From positions 1 through 64,000 of the forward strand of contig JAIXOQ010000017.1 of NCBI GenBank assembly GCA_027486675.1: a stretch of DNA of 64,000 nucleotides, given 5' to 3'. A program made the position numbers and the translations under genes. Each line of letters begins with the position of its first letter. Position 1 is the first letter of the stretch. This document shows positions 45,476 through 53,410 of this stretch, in pieces. Source of the DNA: Pseudomonadota bacterium (GTDB lineage Bacteria > Bdellovibrionota > UBA1018 > CAIMNF01). The notes below the pieces were generated by a model. That model was not told the origin of the DNA, did not search any database, and saw only the letters and a list, made by a program, of their open reading frames with translations.

Positions 45476-46687
45476 TTGCTGGCACTATTGCTCGCCCTAA
45501 TTGGTTTCGCGGCATTCGAGAGTCCCGAACAACTTCTCTCTGAAGAATCGATTCGATGCCGGCTCATCGCTGAAGAAATAACAAGCTTCGCCCCTCCCGA
45601 TATCGTTACAGCAATTGCAAGTCTGCCGTACGCCTATGCCCCGGCCGCAGCGGTTCATCCAAAAAATTGGGGTGATAGAAGCGTGCCAGCCTCGACACTG
45701 CCCACTCTCTACAACTGGAATTCTTCGATTTCCGCTTCCCCTGTTTCCCCTATCGCTTCTTTAGATCGCCTGGAACAGGCTCTGACGGCATTTCATGGAT
45801 CCAACTGGCGTAGAGAAAATACTCACGGTTCTTTACGCAAGATTTATAAAACGCTCAAACTAAAAACCAAAGTAAATCGGCAGTTGGCAGCCCTGACTGA
45901 ACTTTCGGCCCAGTACTCTACCCTGCTGAATGGTTTAGTGGATGAACGTTTGAAGCGCTCCATTTCCGGGGTGGACCCACTGACCAATCGCGTGCTCGTT
46001 GAGCTTGTACTTCTCAATGCTTTAAGGGCATCGAACTTCGGCTGGCCCGATCTGTGGGCCGTTTCTCAGGCTGAAGGATCAAAAGACGTGCCGAACATCC
46101 AGGATTTAGAACTCTTGGTCTCAGATTGGCTTCTGCGAGCACAAAGATTTCTAAGTGGGATGGACGGACTTGGAAAGTCCGGCCTCATCCTTCCCTACCT
46201 CGGTGAAAGAAGTCGCCTTGAGCTCAATTTTGTAGCAACCCTCCCTATCCTCACTGTCGAGTCCGCTACCACCACCGGTCATGCTGATGGATTAGTTCAC
46301 ACCCCCCTTGAGAAAGGTCTTCACGACCTCCTTGACCATGCCCCCTCCATTTGGACTGCTTTCAGTGGCGAACCTCTCGGGCCATTGTTGAAACGTTACT
46401 TCAGCCTGATGAGCATCTATCAGAAGGCTCTTAGCAGCGCCAAAGCGCGCGAAAGAGAGTGGATCGCAGACCTTTTGTTCTCAGTTCACGAGCGACCATC
46501 TTCCTTCCGATTCTTAACGACCCCTGAAGAGTTCTTACAAAATCTTGAAGAGACAGCCCTTCAGTCGATCTTCTATCGATCCAGTGTTCCAGGGGACTAC
46601 ACCCACAGCTTCGACACCCAGGCCTCTGAGCAACGCATCCAAGAGATCAAGAAAGCTTTGAGTCGCATCAAAAGATCTATGCCTTAG
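45476..46687 (+). CDS. Secreted protein of unknown function, TTG start
   Basis: A protein of 403 residues. The TTG start at 45476 is supported by AAAGGAG six bases upstream and yields a short signal peptide (MLALLLALIGFAAFES). The mature protein is predominantly helical with leucine-rich stretches; no domain, metal site or repeat was recognised. It is a lone gene between tRNA-Gly and the RAYT-like gene. Its size and export signal resemble those of several other unknown secreted proteins in the window, though I see no clear alignment with them. Confidence 0.65.
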   Translation: MLALLLALIGFAAFESPEQLLSEESIRCRLIAEEITSFAPPDIVTAIASLPYAYAPAAAVHPKNWGDRSVPASTLPTLYNWNSSISASPVSPIASLDRLEQALTAFHGSNWRRENTHGSLRKIYKTLKLKTKVNRQLAALTELSAQYSTLLNGLVDERLKRSISGVDPLTNRVLVELVLLNALRASNFGWPDLWAVSQAEGSKDVPNIQDLELLVSDWLLRAQRFLSGMDGLGKSGLILPYLGERSRLELNFVATLPILTVESATTTGHADGLVHTPLEKGLHDLLDHAPSIWTAFSGEPLGPLLKRYFSLMSIYQKALSSAKAREREWIADLLFSVHERPSSFRFLTTPEEFLQNLEETALQSIFYRSSVPGDYTHSFDTQASEQRIQEIKKALSRIKRSMP

Positions 46688-46770
46688 GCGCCCCCCGCCC
46701 CTGGCTTCTCCAAGATGCTTTGTTTAAAAATTGCATTGCCCCCTGCAGAAAAGTTGATTACACTAAACTC

Positions 46771-47325
46771 ATGAACGGGCACAGGCTTTCACCGAAGATG
46801 GGTTACGGGGGCACAGAAACCAAAGGGAGACGCAAAGCGGGACGGCCATTCGTGGGCACTCTGCCTGTATTGTTCGTTTTTCGTGCTCGCGACTCTAAGA
46901 ACGAAAGATCCCTCGCCCACCGAAAGAATAAAGCAAGAATCATGAAGCTCGTTTACGGCTTAGGAGCTCGCTACAAGATCAAGGTCTTAGAGTTCTCAAA
47001 CGTCGGATCTCAATTACACGTCCTCCTTCAGACCGATGATCGCTACAGCCTGACCTGCTTCTTGCGCGTTATGGCGGGCAGGGTCGCCCAAACCATCACG
47101 GGGGCTAAGAAGGGCTTAAAACGCGGACGCTACTGGGCGGGCCTCTGTTGGAGTCGCTTATTGAAACGAGGTCCGGAGCTTAAGAAAATTCAGAGTTTTC
47201 TTCGTCTCAGTAAGATCACTGAGCTTGCGCTAGCCCTAGGAAGAGAGCGGGATTCCTGGAAAAGACTTGAGCCAAAAGAATTGCTCAGGCTGCACTTGCT
47301 TGATCGAAAGACCGTTGTCCCGTAG
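46771..47325 (+). CDS. REP-associated tyrosine transposase (RAYT)-like protein, apparently inactive
   Basis: A protein of 184 residues. The layout follows the small Y1-transposase/RAYT family, including GRPFVGTLPVLFVFRARDS near the start, where the family often has HVTxR. The helix ends MAGRVAQTITGAKKGLKRGR and YWAGLCWSRLLK follow, then the terminal helix bundle. In the HUH position the sequence reads SQLHVLL, so one of the two metal-binding His is replaced. Where the catalytic Tyr normally lies (family pattern xxYIxxNP) the sequence is IQSFLRLSK, with Phe instead. It therefore looks like a domesticated or decayed transposase. It lies between two tRNA genes. Confidence 0.65.
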   Translation: MNGHRLSPKMGYGGTETKGRRKAGRPFVGTLPVLFVFRARDSKNERSLAHRKNKARIMKLVYGLGARYKIKVLEFSNVGSQLHVLLQTDDRYSLTCFLRVMAGRVAQTITGAKKGLKRGRYWAGLCWSRLLKRGPELKKIQSFLRLSKITELALALGRERDSWKRLEPKELLRLHLLDRKTVVP

Positions 47326-47338
47326 CCTGTCTTGCAGT

Positions 47339-47415
47339 GCACCCGTAGCTCAATTGGATAGAGTATCTGACTTCGGATCAGAGGGTTTCAGGTTCAAGTC
47401 CTGACGGGTGCGCCA
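47339..47415 (+). tRNA. tRNA-Arg (anticodon TCG)
   Basis: The acceptor stem GCACCCG/CGGGTGC, the D-arm, the anticodon stem TCTGA/TCAGA with loop CTTCGGA (anticodon TCG), and the T-arm all fold cleanly. The discriminator is G and CCA is encoded. Length 77 bases. Confidence 0.95.
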
Positions 47416-47433
47416 TATCTTTCTCATTCGACT

Positions 47434-47591
47434 CATTCAAAAACCCTTGTGATCTGTTTTCTCGGGCGGCACCCGTCCATGGGCAGATCACGTCGCTCTC
47501 GGTTCCGCATCCTGCTCCACCGCTGCACATTAAGCGCAGTTGCCTTCTCGGGCTCCTGCCCTCGAAACCAAATCACAAGGGTTTTTGAATG
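47434..47591. repeat. 158-bp palindromic element with perfect 20-bp terminal inverted repeats
   Basis: The first 20 bases (beginning CATTCAAAAACCC) are the exact reverse complement of the last 20. The similarity continues inward, with a few mismatches, for another ~15 bases. Two small inner hairpins (CGGG..CCCG near 47461 and GGGC..GCCC near 47550) complete the structure. No target-site duplication is obvious. It begins 18 bases after the tRNA-Arg and contains no open reading frame. It resembles a miniature transposable element or a REP-type palindrome. I noticed no second copy in the window. Confidence 0.6.
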
Positions 47592-47619
47592 TAGGAAGGC
47601 GAATAAAGGCGTATTTTTT

Positions 47620-47647
47620 CACGGGACCGCGACCAGCCGTGGTTTTT
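47620..47647 (+). terminator. Possible terminator downstream of tRNA-Arg
   Basis: A 5-bp stem (CACGG/CCGTG) is followed by GTTTTT. It is short, so the call is weak. It would end transcripts from the tRNA-Arg side and abuts the stop of the minus-strand HNH gene. Confidence 0.3.
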
Positions 47648-48650
47648 ACGAAGGCTTCAATTCCGACCCTCCCTGCCGAATTCCATTTGGCACCGCAAGC
47701 CCCAAGTCGAGCGCGGCCTTTAGGTTATGCGCCGGACATAAATGACGAAGATTCCTAAGCTCTGTTTTTCCACCGAATGAGAGCGGTGTCTGATGATCCA
47801 CCTGCAAATGCGCCCGCGATGGGCAACGGGTATGTGTGACGGGAGACACATATTCACACTGTCCACCCGACCTCGCATGGATCTGGCGTTTGAAGCTCAG
47901 CGGGATGAAGCGTGAGGTGGTCGGCAAAACCGCGGCTGGACGGGATTTTTTGGCTTGTGTCGGTTCTTCGAATGAAGCTCCCTCTGACTCGACCTTCCCG
48001 AGGCTTCGCTCCTTCTTTTCGATCAGTGTCTTTAGGGCTTCAGTCAATAGGTTCGCAGTCGAGTCTGCTCCCACCAGTTCGCAAGCATGGTAGAGCAGCC
48101 TCATTCCTTCTTCATCTAAAAACACTTTAATCTCTGTGTGCGTTGCTGTTACGACACGAGTGGATTCTTTTAGCCTAGGCGTCTCTGGTAATGAATATTG
48201 CGATAACAGAAACTTCTCTGTCTCCCTCTTTGATTTCCCAGCAATGGCCGAAAGCAGCTCATTTTGTTCCTCTGTAGTCAGCTCATGGCCCACCGATTTT
48301 TCTTCTTTCATAAATCTCTGAATCTGAGTTGCCCCGGTTAAAGTCAGTTCGCCGGATTCAATCATTCCCTTTGCCTTTTCATTCTGTCTGGCTAAACGCA
48401 TCGCACCGAAACGCTCATAGGCGGAGGACTCGGAATACCCAAGTTCGCGCTTCACATATTCAAAAAGACTTGGGTAGGACAATAGTGCGTAGGCCTTGCT
48501 TCGATCCACCTCCTCCAGATGAGTCACCAGTGTCGCAGTGGCGCGTTGTTCGATGCGGGATAACGCGAAAGTTGCGTGCAGAAGTTCAAGGTCATTGAGG
48601 GGGAGAGTGTGTGAATCCTGGCTGGAATTGGCTTTGGTTTGTTTCTTCAT
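47646..48650 (-). CDS. HNH endonuclease
   Basis: A protein of 334 residues from Met at 48650; a further 19 residues are open upstream without typical features. The first ~230 residues are helical (DLELLHATFALSRIEQRATA, ELGYSESSAYERFGAMRLAR). The C-terminal part carries the HNH nuclease: a zinc-like Cys pair (QCEYVS and TRCPSRAHL) and the catalytic HLQVDHQTPLSFGGKTELRN followed by LRHLCPAHN. The fused helical N-terminus is a type I recall from Bdellovibrio-like genomes, where such genes can be multicopy. Function (defence, mobile or competence-related) is not shown. Confidence 0.85.
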   Translation of the reverse strand: MKKQTKANSSQDSHTLPLNDLELLHATFALSRIEQRATATLVTHLEEVDRSKAYALLSYPSLFEYVKRELGYSESSAYERFGAMRLARQNEKAKGMIESGELTLTGATQIQRFMKEEKSVGHELTTEEQNELLSAIAGKSKRETEKFLLSQYSLPETPRLKESTRVVTATHTEIKVFLDEEGMRLLYHACELVGADSTANLLTEALKTLIEKKERSLGKVESEGASFEEPTQAKKSRPAAVLPTTSRFIPLSFKRQIHARSGGQCEYVSPVTHTRCPSRAHLQVDHQTPLSFGGKTELRNLRHLCPAHNLKAALDLGLAVPNGIRQGGSELKPS

Positions 48651-49021
48651 TTTAAAATCATAACCCCGTGTTTCTGAGACGCCTCGCTGCCCGTAATACT
48701 TCGTCAAAATGGATTTTTGATTTCAAAAGACAGTTGAGGTGAGATCAGCACACTCAAACGAAACTTGGGCGCCAGAGCGAGAATTCTTTTGTTCAAGGGC
48801 TATTCGAAAAGTCGATATAACAAGAAGTCGTCAATCAGAAAAATAATTTTGGCGAAAAGATCTCATTATTTTTCTGAGGCGACTCACATTGCGATTGAGT
48901 ACTTCTTATCCTCGTTAGGTCAAGAATCTGCTCAAAAGCATCATCGCAAAAGACTCAACGACCACAGCTGAACCTAAGAATCACTCGACCCAATCCCCCT
49001 CCCCTTGGTACCTTCTCACGC
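48651..49021. other. Intergenic stretch with no supported gene
   Basis: About 370 bases between the HNH gene and the first tandem paralogue. A 68-residue open frame at 48765-48971 has no recognisable features or good ribosome site and is not called. Near 48980 the 10-mer ATCACTCGAC recurs, as it does ahead of the next two paralogues. Confidence 0.5.
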
Positions 49022-50110
49022 ATGATTTCCTTCGTTTTTGCTTTAATGACGGCCCCATCGTTAGCCACCGCTGGACTGTTATTTGATCAGCTATTTCTAG
49101 TAGTGAATAATTGCCGAAACGCTGCGGATCCGGAGCAACGGGTACGCACAAGACAGATCCAAAAGTTCCTTCTCGAGGCAGGATTTAAAGAGAAGCAGCC
49201 TAGTTTTACGCTTAGTGAATTAGATGAGATTGGCTCTGCCACGCCACAGTCGAATATAGATAAAGCTGCGCAAAGTTTCGCGCAGGAGGCTCTAGCGCCT
49301 CACGTCACACGGCAGGTTGGGTGGCCCAAGAAGGAATTTCTGAGAGCCCTTCGTGTATCTCAACTCAAAACAAAAGATTTTTTGACTCTAAAGGACTCTC
49401 CGGTCTGGCACCTTTATGAGGATAAGGTTCGAGTCGAGTGGAAAGCTTATCCAACGGGGATTGCAAACGAACTAGGTACTCTGCCATTTCCTATTGCAGC
49501 TTTTCTTGCGTCTGCCCCTGGACTCAGGGTCCGAGGATGGACAAAAGAGCTGGACACGACGAGTGCTTCGAGTTGGAAGAAGCCCGTCTCGTCTTTGCTC
49601 AGCGGACTATTGTCCGACTCTCAACTCTTGGACTACAAGGAACTCTTCGCGTCCGGGAAGCTTGAATCGCCAGAGCTTAGAGATACTCACAACTCTGCCT
49701 TCTTAAAACTGGCAATCGACTTTTCTGTTCTTCGCTTCATTCAAGACGAACTCTTTGGTAGCTCGATGTGGGTAGACGGCAGCATTGCTCCTTGGATGAT
49801 TGCACTTCAGGCCGATTTTCCTTCAGTGATTCAAGCTCGGAAGCAAATTCTTGAATTCTTTAAAGATTTAGAGAAAAGCCACTCATATGACGATTTCGGC
49901 AGGTATATGGGGAAAGATTGGCATGCTAGCAAACCTACGATTAGGTCCCCGAAGGAGTTCTATCTCTATGTGGAATTTACACAGAAGTACTTATTCTTCC
50001 TGAAAAGAGAACCTGAAGAGTTCGTTCACAGCTTAAGATACGGCGCAGAAGAATGGGCTCCGAAACAGTTTCAAAGACTAATCGAGCTCAGACGGCAGAT
50101 TCAGATTTAA
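49022..50110 (+). CDS. Tandem secreted family, copy A, unknown function
   Basis: A protein of 362 residues. The short signal peptide lacks basic residues (MISFVFALMTAPSLATA, cleavage before G). It is paralogous to the next two genes: NCRNAADPE near residue 30, PFPIAAFLASAPGLRVRGW near 155, DFSVLRFIQDELFGSSMWVD near 238, and the C-terminal RLIELRRQIQI. Copy A is the most divergent of the three. The whole protein is helical with many Leu and charged residues. No domain family was recognised. Confidence 0.7.
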   Translation: MISFVFALMTAPSLATAGLLFDQLFLVVNNCRNAADPEQRVRTRQIQKFLLEAGFKEKQPSFTLSELDEIGSATPQSNIDKAAQSFAQEALAPHVTRQVGWPKKEFLRALRVSQLKTKDFLTLKDSPVWHLYEDKVRVEWKAYPTGIANELGTLPFPIAAFLASAPGLRVRGWTKELDTTSASSWKKPVSSLLSGLLSDSQLLDYKELFASGKLESPELRDTHNSAFLKLAIDFSVLRFIQDELFGSSMWVDGSIAPWMIALQADFPSVIQARKQILEFFKDLEKSHSYDDFGRYMGKDWHASKPTIRSPKEFYLYVEFTQKYLFFLKREPEEFVHSLRYGAEEWAPKQFQRLIELRRQIQI

Positions 50111-50132
50111 GGTCCCACGTCGATCTCTCTAG

Positions 50133-50202
50133 GATTTAAACCGCAATCATTTTGCTAAATGATCACTCGACTTAGCTCCCCCATCTCTGCAAGATTCCTT
50201 GC
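50133..50202 (+). repeat. Intergenic repeat copy 1 ahead of paralogue B, with hairpin
   Basis: 70 bases, 66 of them identical to the copy at 51258-51327 by eye. It contains a perfect 7-bp hairpin ATCATTT/AAATGAT at 50146-50163 with a 4-base loop, then ATCACTCGAC 31 bases before the ATG. Between the two copies the loop changes but both stem arms stay intact. It probably includes the promoter or an operator of the gene. Confidence 0.7.
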
Positions 50203-51264
50203 ATGATTTCCATCATTTTTGCTCTGATGACGGCCCCTTCATTAGCCCATGCGGGCCCAATGTTTAATCGGCTGTTCGTAGCCGTGCATCAATGCAGAAA
50301 TACAGCCGCTCCAGGGTTGAGAAAGCGCACTGTAAGTGCGAGAGAATTCCTGAATGCTGCAGGGTTTTTGAGCAATCAGGCCGTATTTAGTAAGCAGGAG
50401 CTGTTTGACCTAACCCGGCTAAGAAAAAATGGCTTGTATGTCGATGTTAAAAGAGACCTCTACTTTAAAAGAGACCTCACACTAAAAAATGAGAGAAAGG
50501 TACAGACGAAGCATTACCTTAATGCGCTTCTAGTAACGATGCTAAGTGATGATGCGATAAAGAAGCTCCGGGACTTCGGAGGCAGCACCTCAGAAATAGA
50601 ACCAGAGGTGCTTGAAGTACTTTCTGAAAAAAGTGGCCCGCTTAAGGCTGCCGAAAAAATAGATGCCTTGCCATTTCGGATTGCCACCTTTCTTGCGAAC
50701 GCTCCTGGATTAAACGTTCAGGGATGGACAAAATTGAAAAATTCAGGAGTAGCTTGGAGTTGGTACATCTCGATCCATTCATTGATTTCTGATCTCACTC
50801 ATGATTTTCAATCGGTAGCCACAAAACACTTTCCGATCCATGAGTCCTCAGCAAGCGAGGAGCTTCAGAAAATAAGTGCTTCTACTTTGATGAAGATGGC
50901 GATCGACTTCTCTGTGCTTCGCTTCATTGAAGAGGAGCTCTTTGGGTCAGCAATGTGGGTAGATGGAACTTTTGCACCTTGGATGTTTGGGCTCAATACG
51001 TTTGCTCCTCAGATCATTCTGGCGCGCCCGAGGATCGTTCAATTTTTTAATCAGATCGATCAAAGTCCTACGACTCTTGTCTATAGAAACTCTGGCGAGA
51101 GGGCTGGAAGGCAGATTGAGATTCGCACCCCGAAGGAATTCTATAATTATCTCGATCATCTTTTGTGGCTCGCACAAAACAACATATCGATGGGTCGGAG
51201 TGAAAATCTGGCACTCAAGCAGCTTGAACAGCTCGTCGAGCTCAGACTGCAGCTTCAGATTTAA
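50203..51264 (+). CDS. Tandem secreted family, copy B, unknown function
   Basis: A protein of 353 residues. Signal peptide MISIIFALMTAPSLAHA then GPMFNRLFVAVHQCRN. Shared blocks with copies A and C: PFRIATFLANAPGLNVQGW, DFSVLRFIEEELFGSAMWVD, and the C-terminal LVELRLQLQI. It is closest to copy C, also at DNA level (the stretch around 50805-50850 matches that at 51925-51970 in most bases). An in-frame stop ten codons upstream of the ATG and lack of another start fix the N-terminus, although there is no Shine-Dalgarno sequence. Confidence 0.7.
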   Translation: MISIIFALMTAPSLAHAGPMFNRLFVAVHQCRNTAAPGLRKRTVSAREFLNAAGFLSNQAVFSKQELFDLTRLRKNGLYVDVKRDLYFKRDLTLKNERKVQTKHYLNALLVTMLSDDAIKKLRDFGGSTSEIEPEVLEVLSEKSGPLKAAEKIDALPFRIATFLANAPGLNVQGWTKLKNSGVAWSWYISIHSLISDLTHDFQSVATKHFPIHESSASEELQKISASTLMKMAIDFSVLRFIEEELFGSAMWVDGTFAPWMFGLNTFAPQIILARPRIVQFFNQIDQSPTTLVYRNSGERAGRQIEIRTPKEFYNYLDHLLWLAQNNISMGRSENLALKQLEQLVELRLQLQI

Positions 51265-51327
51265 ACCGCAATCATTTGCCTAAATGATCACTCGACTTAG
51301 CTCCCAAATCTCTGCAAGATTCCTTGC
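51258..51327 (+). repeat. Intergenic repeat copy 2 ahead of paralogue C, with hairpin
   Basis: The second copy of the 70-base repeat. The 7-bp stem ATCATTT/AAATGAT is at 51271-51288 with loop GCCT (TGCT in copy 1), followed by ATCACTCGAC 31 bases before the ATG. Its first bases contain the stop codon of copy B, showing that the duplicated unit included the gene end. Confidence 0.7.
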
Positions 51328-52383
51328 ATGATTTCCTTCATTTTTGCATTGATGACGGCCCCATCTTCAGCCTTTGCCGGTCCAATGTTTAATCGGATGT
51401 TCCTAGCGAAGCACCCGTGTGAAACCTTCGCCGATCAGGACATGAGGGACCGCCCTATAGCTGTAAGAAGTTTCTTAAGCTCAATTGCTTATAGCAATCA
51501 GGCCGTATTTAGTTTGTTGGAATTGGATGAGATTAACGCACCAGTAGGAGCCGACGACCAGCTCGCTTACCTTGTAGAAGGTCCACAACTCAAAAGTCGG
51601 CAGGAGGAGAAGACGAAAGATTATCTAGACGCTCTTTTTATAGCGAGGCTGAATGACACGGAGCTAGGAAAGCTCAGGGCCCTGAGTGTCATTAAGCACG
51701 CTTCTCTAAGAAAAGCGACCTGGCTACTCTTGGATCAAAACGATGGTCCACAATATGGCGGCCTTAAAATCGGCGCATGGCCACTTCGGATCGCATCCTT
51801 TCTAGCGGCAGCGCCTGGTTTAAATGTTCAAGGATGGTCGGAAGTTAAAGACGCAGAAACAATCGCAAATTGGGCCAAGCCTCTCCAGCTTTTGATCGCC
51901 GGTCTTACATCTAATTTTCAATCTGTCGCTACAAAACACTTCCCCATGAGTGAGTCTTCGGCGACAGAGGCGCTTCAGGAAATAAGTGCTTCGTCTTTGA
52001 TGAAAATGGCGACCGACTTCTCTGTGCTTCGTTTTATTGAAGAGGAGCTCTTTGGGTCATCGATTTGGGTGGACGGAACTGTTGCACCTTGGATGAAAGC
52101 GATTAAAGCCTACTACCCCAAAATGATTCAGGCGCACCCGTTTATACTTCAATTTTTGAAGCAAATGGATCAGAGTCTTGCGGCTCGTGAATATCGAATG
52201 TTGCCTGAGAACAGGGGACGAAGAAATATTGAGATTCGTACCCCAAATCAATTCTATGCCTATCTTTCCTTTCTTTTGAAGTCTGCACAAGAGCAAGACC
52301 AGGGCGAAAACTGGGCACTTAAGGAGCTTGAAAAACTCGTGGAGCTGAGACAGCAAATTCATTTCGAGAGGAAGTGGCTTTAG
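51328..52383 (+). CDS. Tandem secreted family, copy C, unknown function
   Basis: A protein of 351 residues. Signal peptide MISFIFALMTAPSSAFA then GPMFNRMFLAKHPCET. It keeps the shared blocks PLRIASFLAAAPGLNVQGW, DFSVLRFIEEELFGSSIWVD and ELRQQIHF. The C-terminus is slightly longer and basic (ERKWL). It ends five bases before the convergent msrA stop. No catalytic motif is evident in any of the three; the Cys at residue ~31 is the only conserved Cys. Confidence 0.7.
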   Translation: MISFIFALMTAPSSAFAGPMFNRMFLAKHPCETFADQDMRDRPIAVRSFLSSIAYSNQAVFSLLELDEINAPVGADDQLAYLVEGPQLKSRQEEKTKDYLDALFIARLNDTELGKLRALSVIKHASLRKATWLLLDQNDGPQYGGLKIGAWPLRIASFLAAAPGLNVQGWSEVKDAETIANWAKPLQLLIAGLTSNFQSVATKHFPMSESSATEALQEISASSLMKMATDFSVLRFIEEELFGSSIWVDGTVAPWMKAIKAYYPKMIQAHPFILQFLKQMDQSLAAREYRMLPENRGRRNIEIRTPNQFYAYLSFLLKSAQEQDQGENWALKELEKLVELRQQIHFERKWL

Positions 52384-52388
52384 CTCAC

Positions 52389-52985
52389 CTAAAACTTCAA
52401 ATCCCGCACCTTGTGGTTGTCGTATCCACCGGGATGCTTCACTAGATATTTCTGGTGATCCTCATGTGCGGGCCAAAAAGTTCCTGGCGATCTGATCTCT
52501 GTGACGATCGGCTCCTTCCAGGCCTTAGAAGATTCGACTTTTTTCTTAAATAGGTCGGCCCTCCGCTTCTGGTCGTCACTGGTGGTGAAAATTGCCGACC
52601 GATACTGGGTACCCACATCGTTTCCCTGCCGATTCAATGTCGTGGGATCATGCATCTTAAAAAAATGATCGAGCAGCGTTTCATAGCTCACTTGAACCGG
52701 ATTAAATTTGATCTCCACGCTCTCAGCATGCCCTGTGCTGCCATCGTGGGTTTCATCGTAGTGTGGATTCTTCTTATGCCCACCGGCAAACCCCACACGT
52801 GTTGCAACCACACCGTCTATTTTTCTAAAGTACTCCTCCATCCCCCAATAGCAGCCGCCTGCTAAAATCGCTGTTTCAGTCTGAGGTGGCGCAAGGGGCA
52901 CAGCTTGGCTTTTGAGCATCAGATTCCATTGTAAAACAGCCACCACTGCCCAACCGTAGATACTCATTTTCGCTTGCCTCGACAT
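52389..52985 (-). CDS. msrA: Exported peptide methionine sulfoxide reductase A
   Basis: A protein of 198 residues from the Met at 52985, which has a GGGGGCG ribosome site; the longer open frame upstream is not family-like. The active-site motif AILAGGCYWGMEEYFRKIDG (catalytic Cys in GCYWG) and NDVGTQYRSAIF are diagnostic. The N-terminus carries a hydrophobic segment (MSIYGWAVVAVLQWNLML then KSQA), so the enzyme is probably exported or membrane-anchored. It repairs oxidised methionine in proteins. Confidence 0.93.
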   Translation of the reverse strand: MSRQAKMSIYGWAVVAVLQWNLMLKSQAVPLAPPQTETAILAGGCYWGMEEYFRKIDGVVATRVGFAGGHKKNPHYDETHDGSTGHAESVEIKFNPVQVSYETLLDHFFKMHDPTTLNRQGNDVGTQYRSAIFTTSDDQKRRADLFKKKVESSKAWKEPIVTEIRSPGTFWPAHEDHQKYLVKHPGGYDNHKVRDLKF

Positions 52986-53048
52986 CACGCCCCCCATTCC
53001 TGGATTAGGTGTTGGAACCACCTCTTTTATTACAGTAATCTTTTCTTC

Positions 53049-53408
53049 ATGGCTAAAAGTCACCCAGGCGCGTGCGAAATCAGAACCGTACGTTTGCTGA
53101 AACACAAACGCGCAACAGTCTTTGCCGCATGGCAGGACAAAAAAGCCCTAGACCAGTGGTGGCCCGATCACGGCTTTAAGCGCATCTTTCATGTCAAAGA
53201 AAATGAACGAATCGAGTTCGATCACAACGATGTGCCCAAGTTCCTAGCTATCGTGACTTTCGTCGATGAGTTTCAGAATACAAAAGTAACGCTCCGCATG
53301 ATGTTTAAGACTCCTAAAGAGTGTGAAGCTGAAAAGGTGACTCGGGTCGCTGAAACTGAAGCGACCTTTGATCGGCTCGATGCGTTTTTAAAATCTCTCC
53401 CCGCCTAA
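53049..53408 (+). CDS. AHSA1-type SRPBCC protein
   Basis: A protein of 119 residues. The START-like AHSA1 pattern is visible: TVFAAWQDKKALDQWWPDHG, and RMMFKTPKECEAEKV near the C-terminal helix. It is shorter than the usual ~140-150, with the long beta-hairpin region around the ligand cavity shortened. It ends two bases before tonB and probably begins that operon. Function unknown; the AHSA1 group has many ligands. Confidence 0.7.
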   Translation: MAKSHPGACEIRTVRLLKHKRATVFAAWQDKKALDQWWPDHGFKRIFHVKENERIEFDHNDVPKFLAIVTFVDEFQNTKVTLRMMFKTPKECEAEKVTRVAETEATFDRLDAFLKSLPA

Positions 53409-53410
53409 AG

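Noticed and set aside
45304-45567. 87-residue minus-strand open frame across tRNA-Gly
   Set aside because: A shadow of the tRNA, with no homology-like features.
48765-48971. 68-residue open frame between the HNH gene and the tandem family
   Set aside because: Starts at TTG without a ribosome site, short and with random-looking composition.
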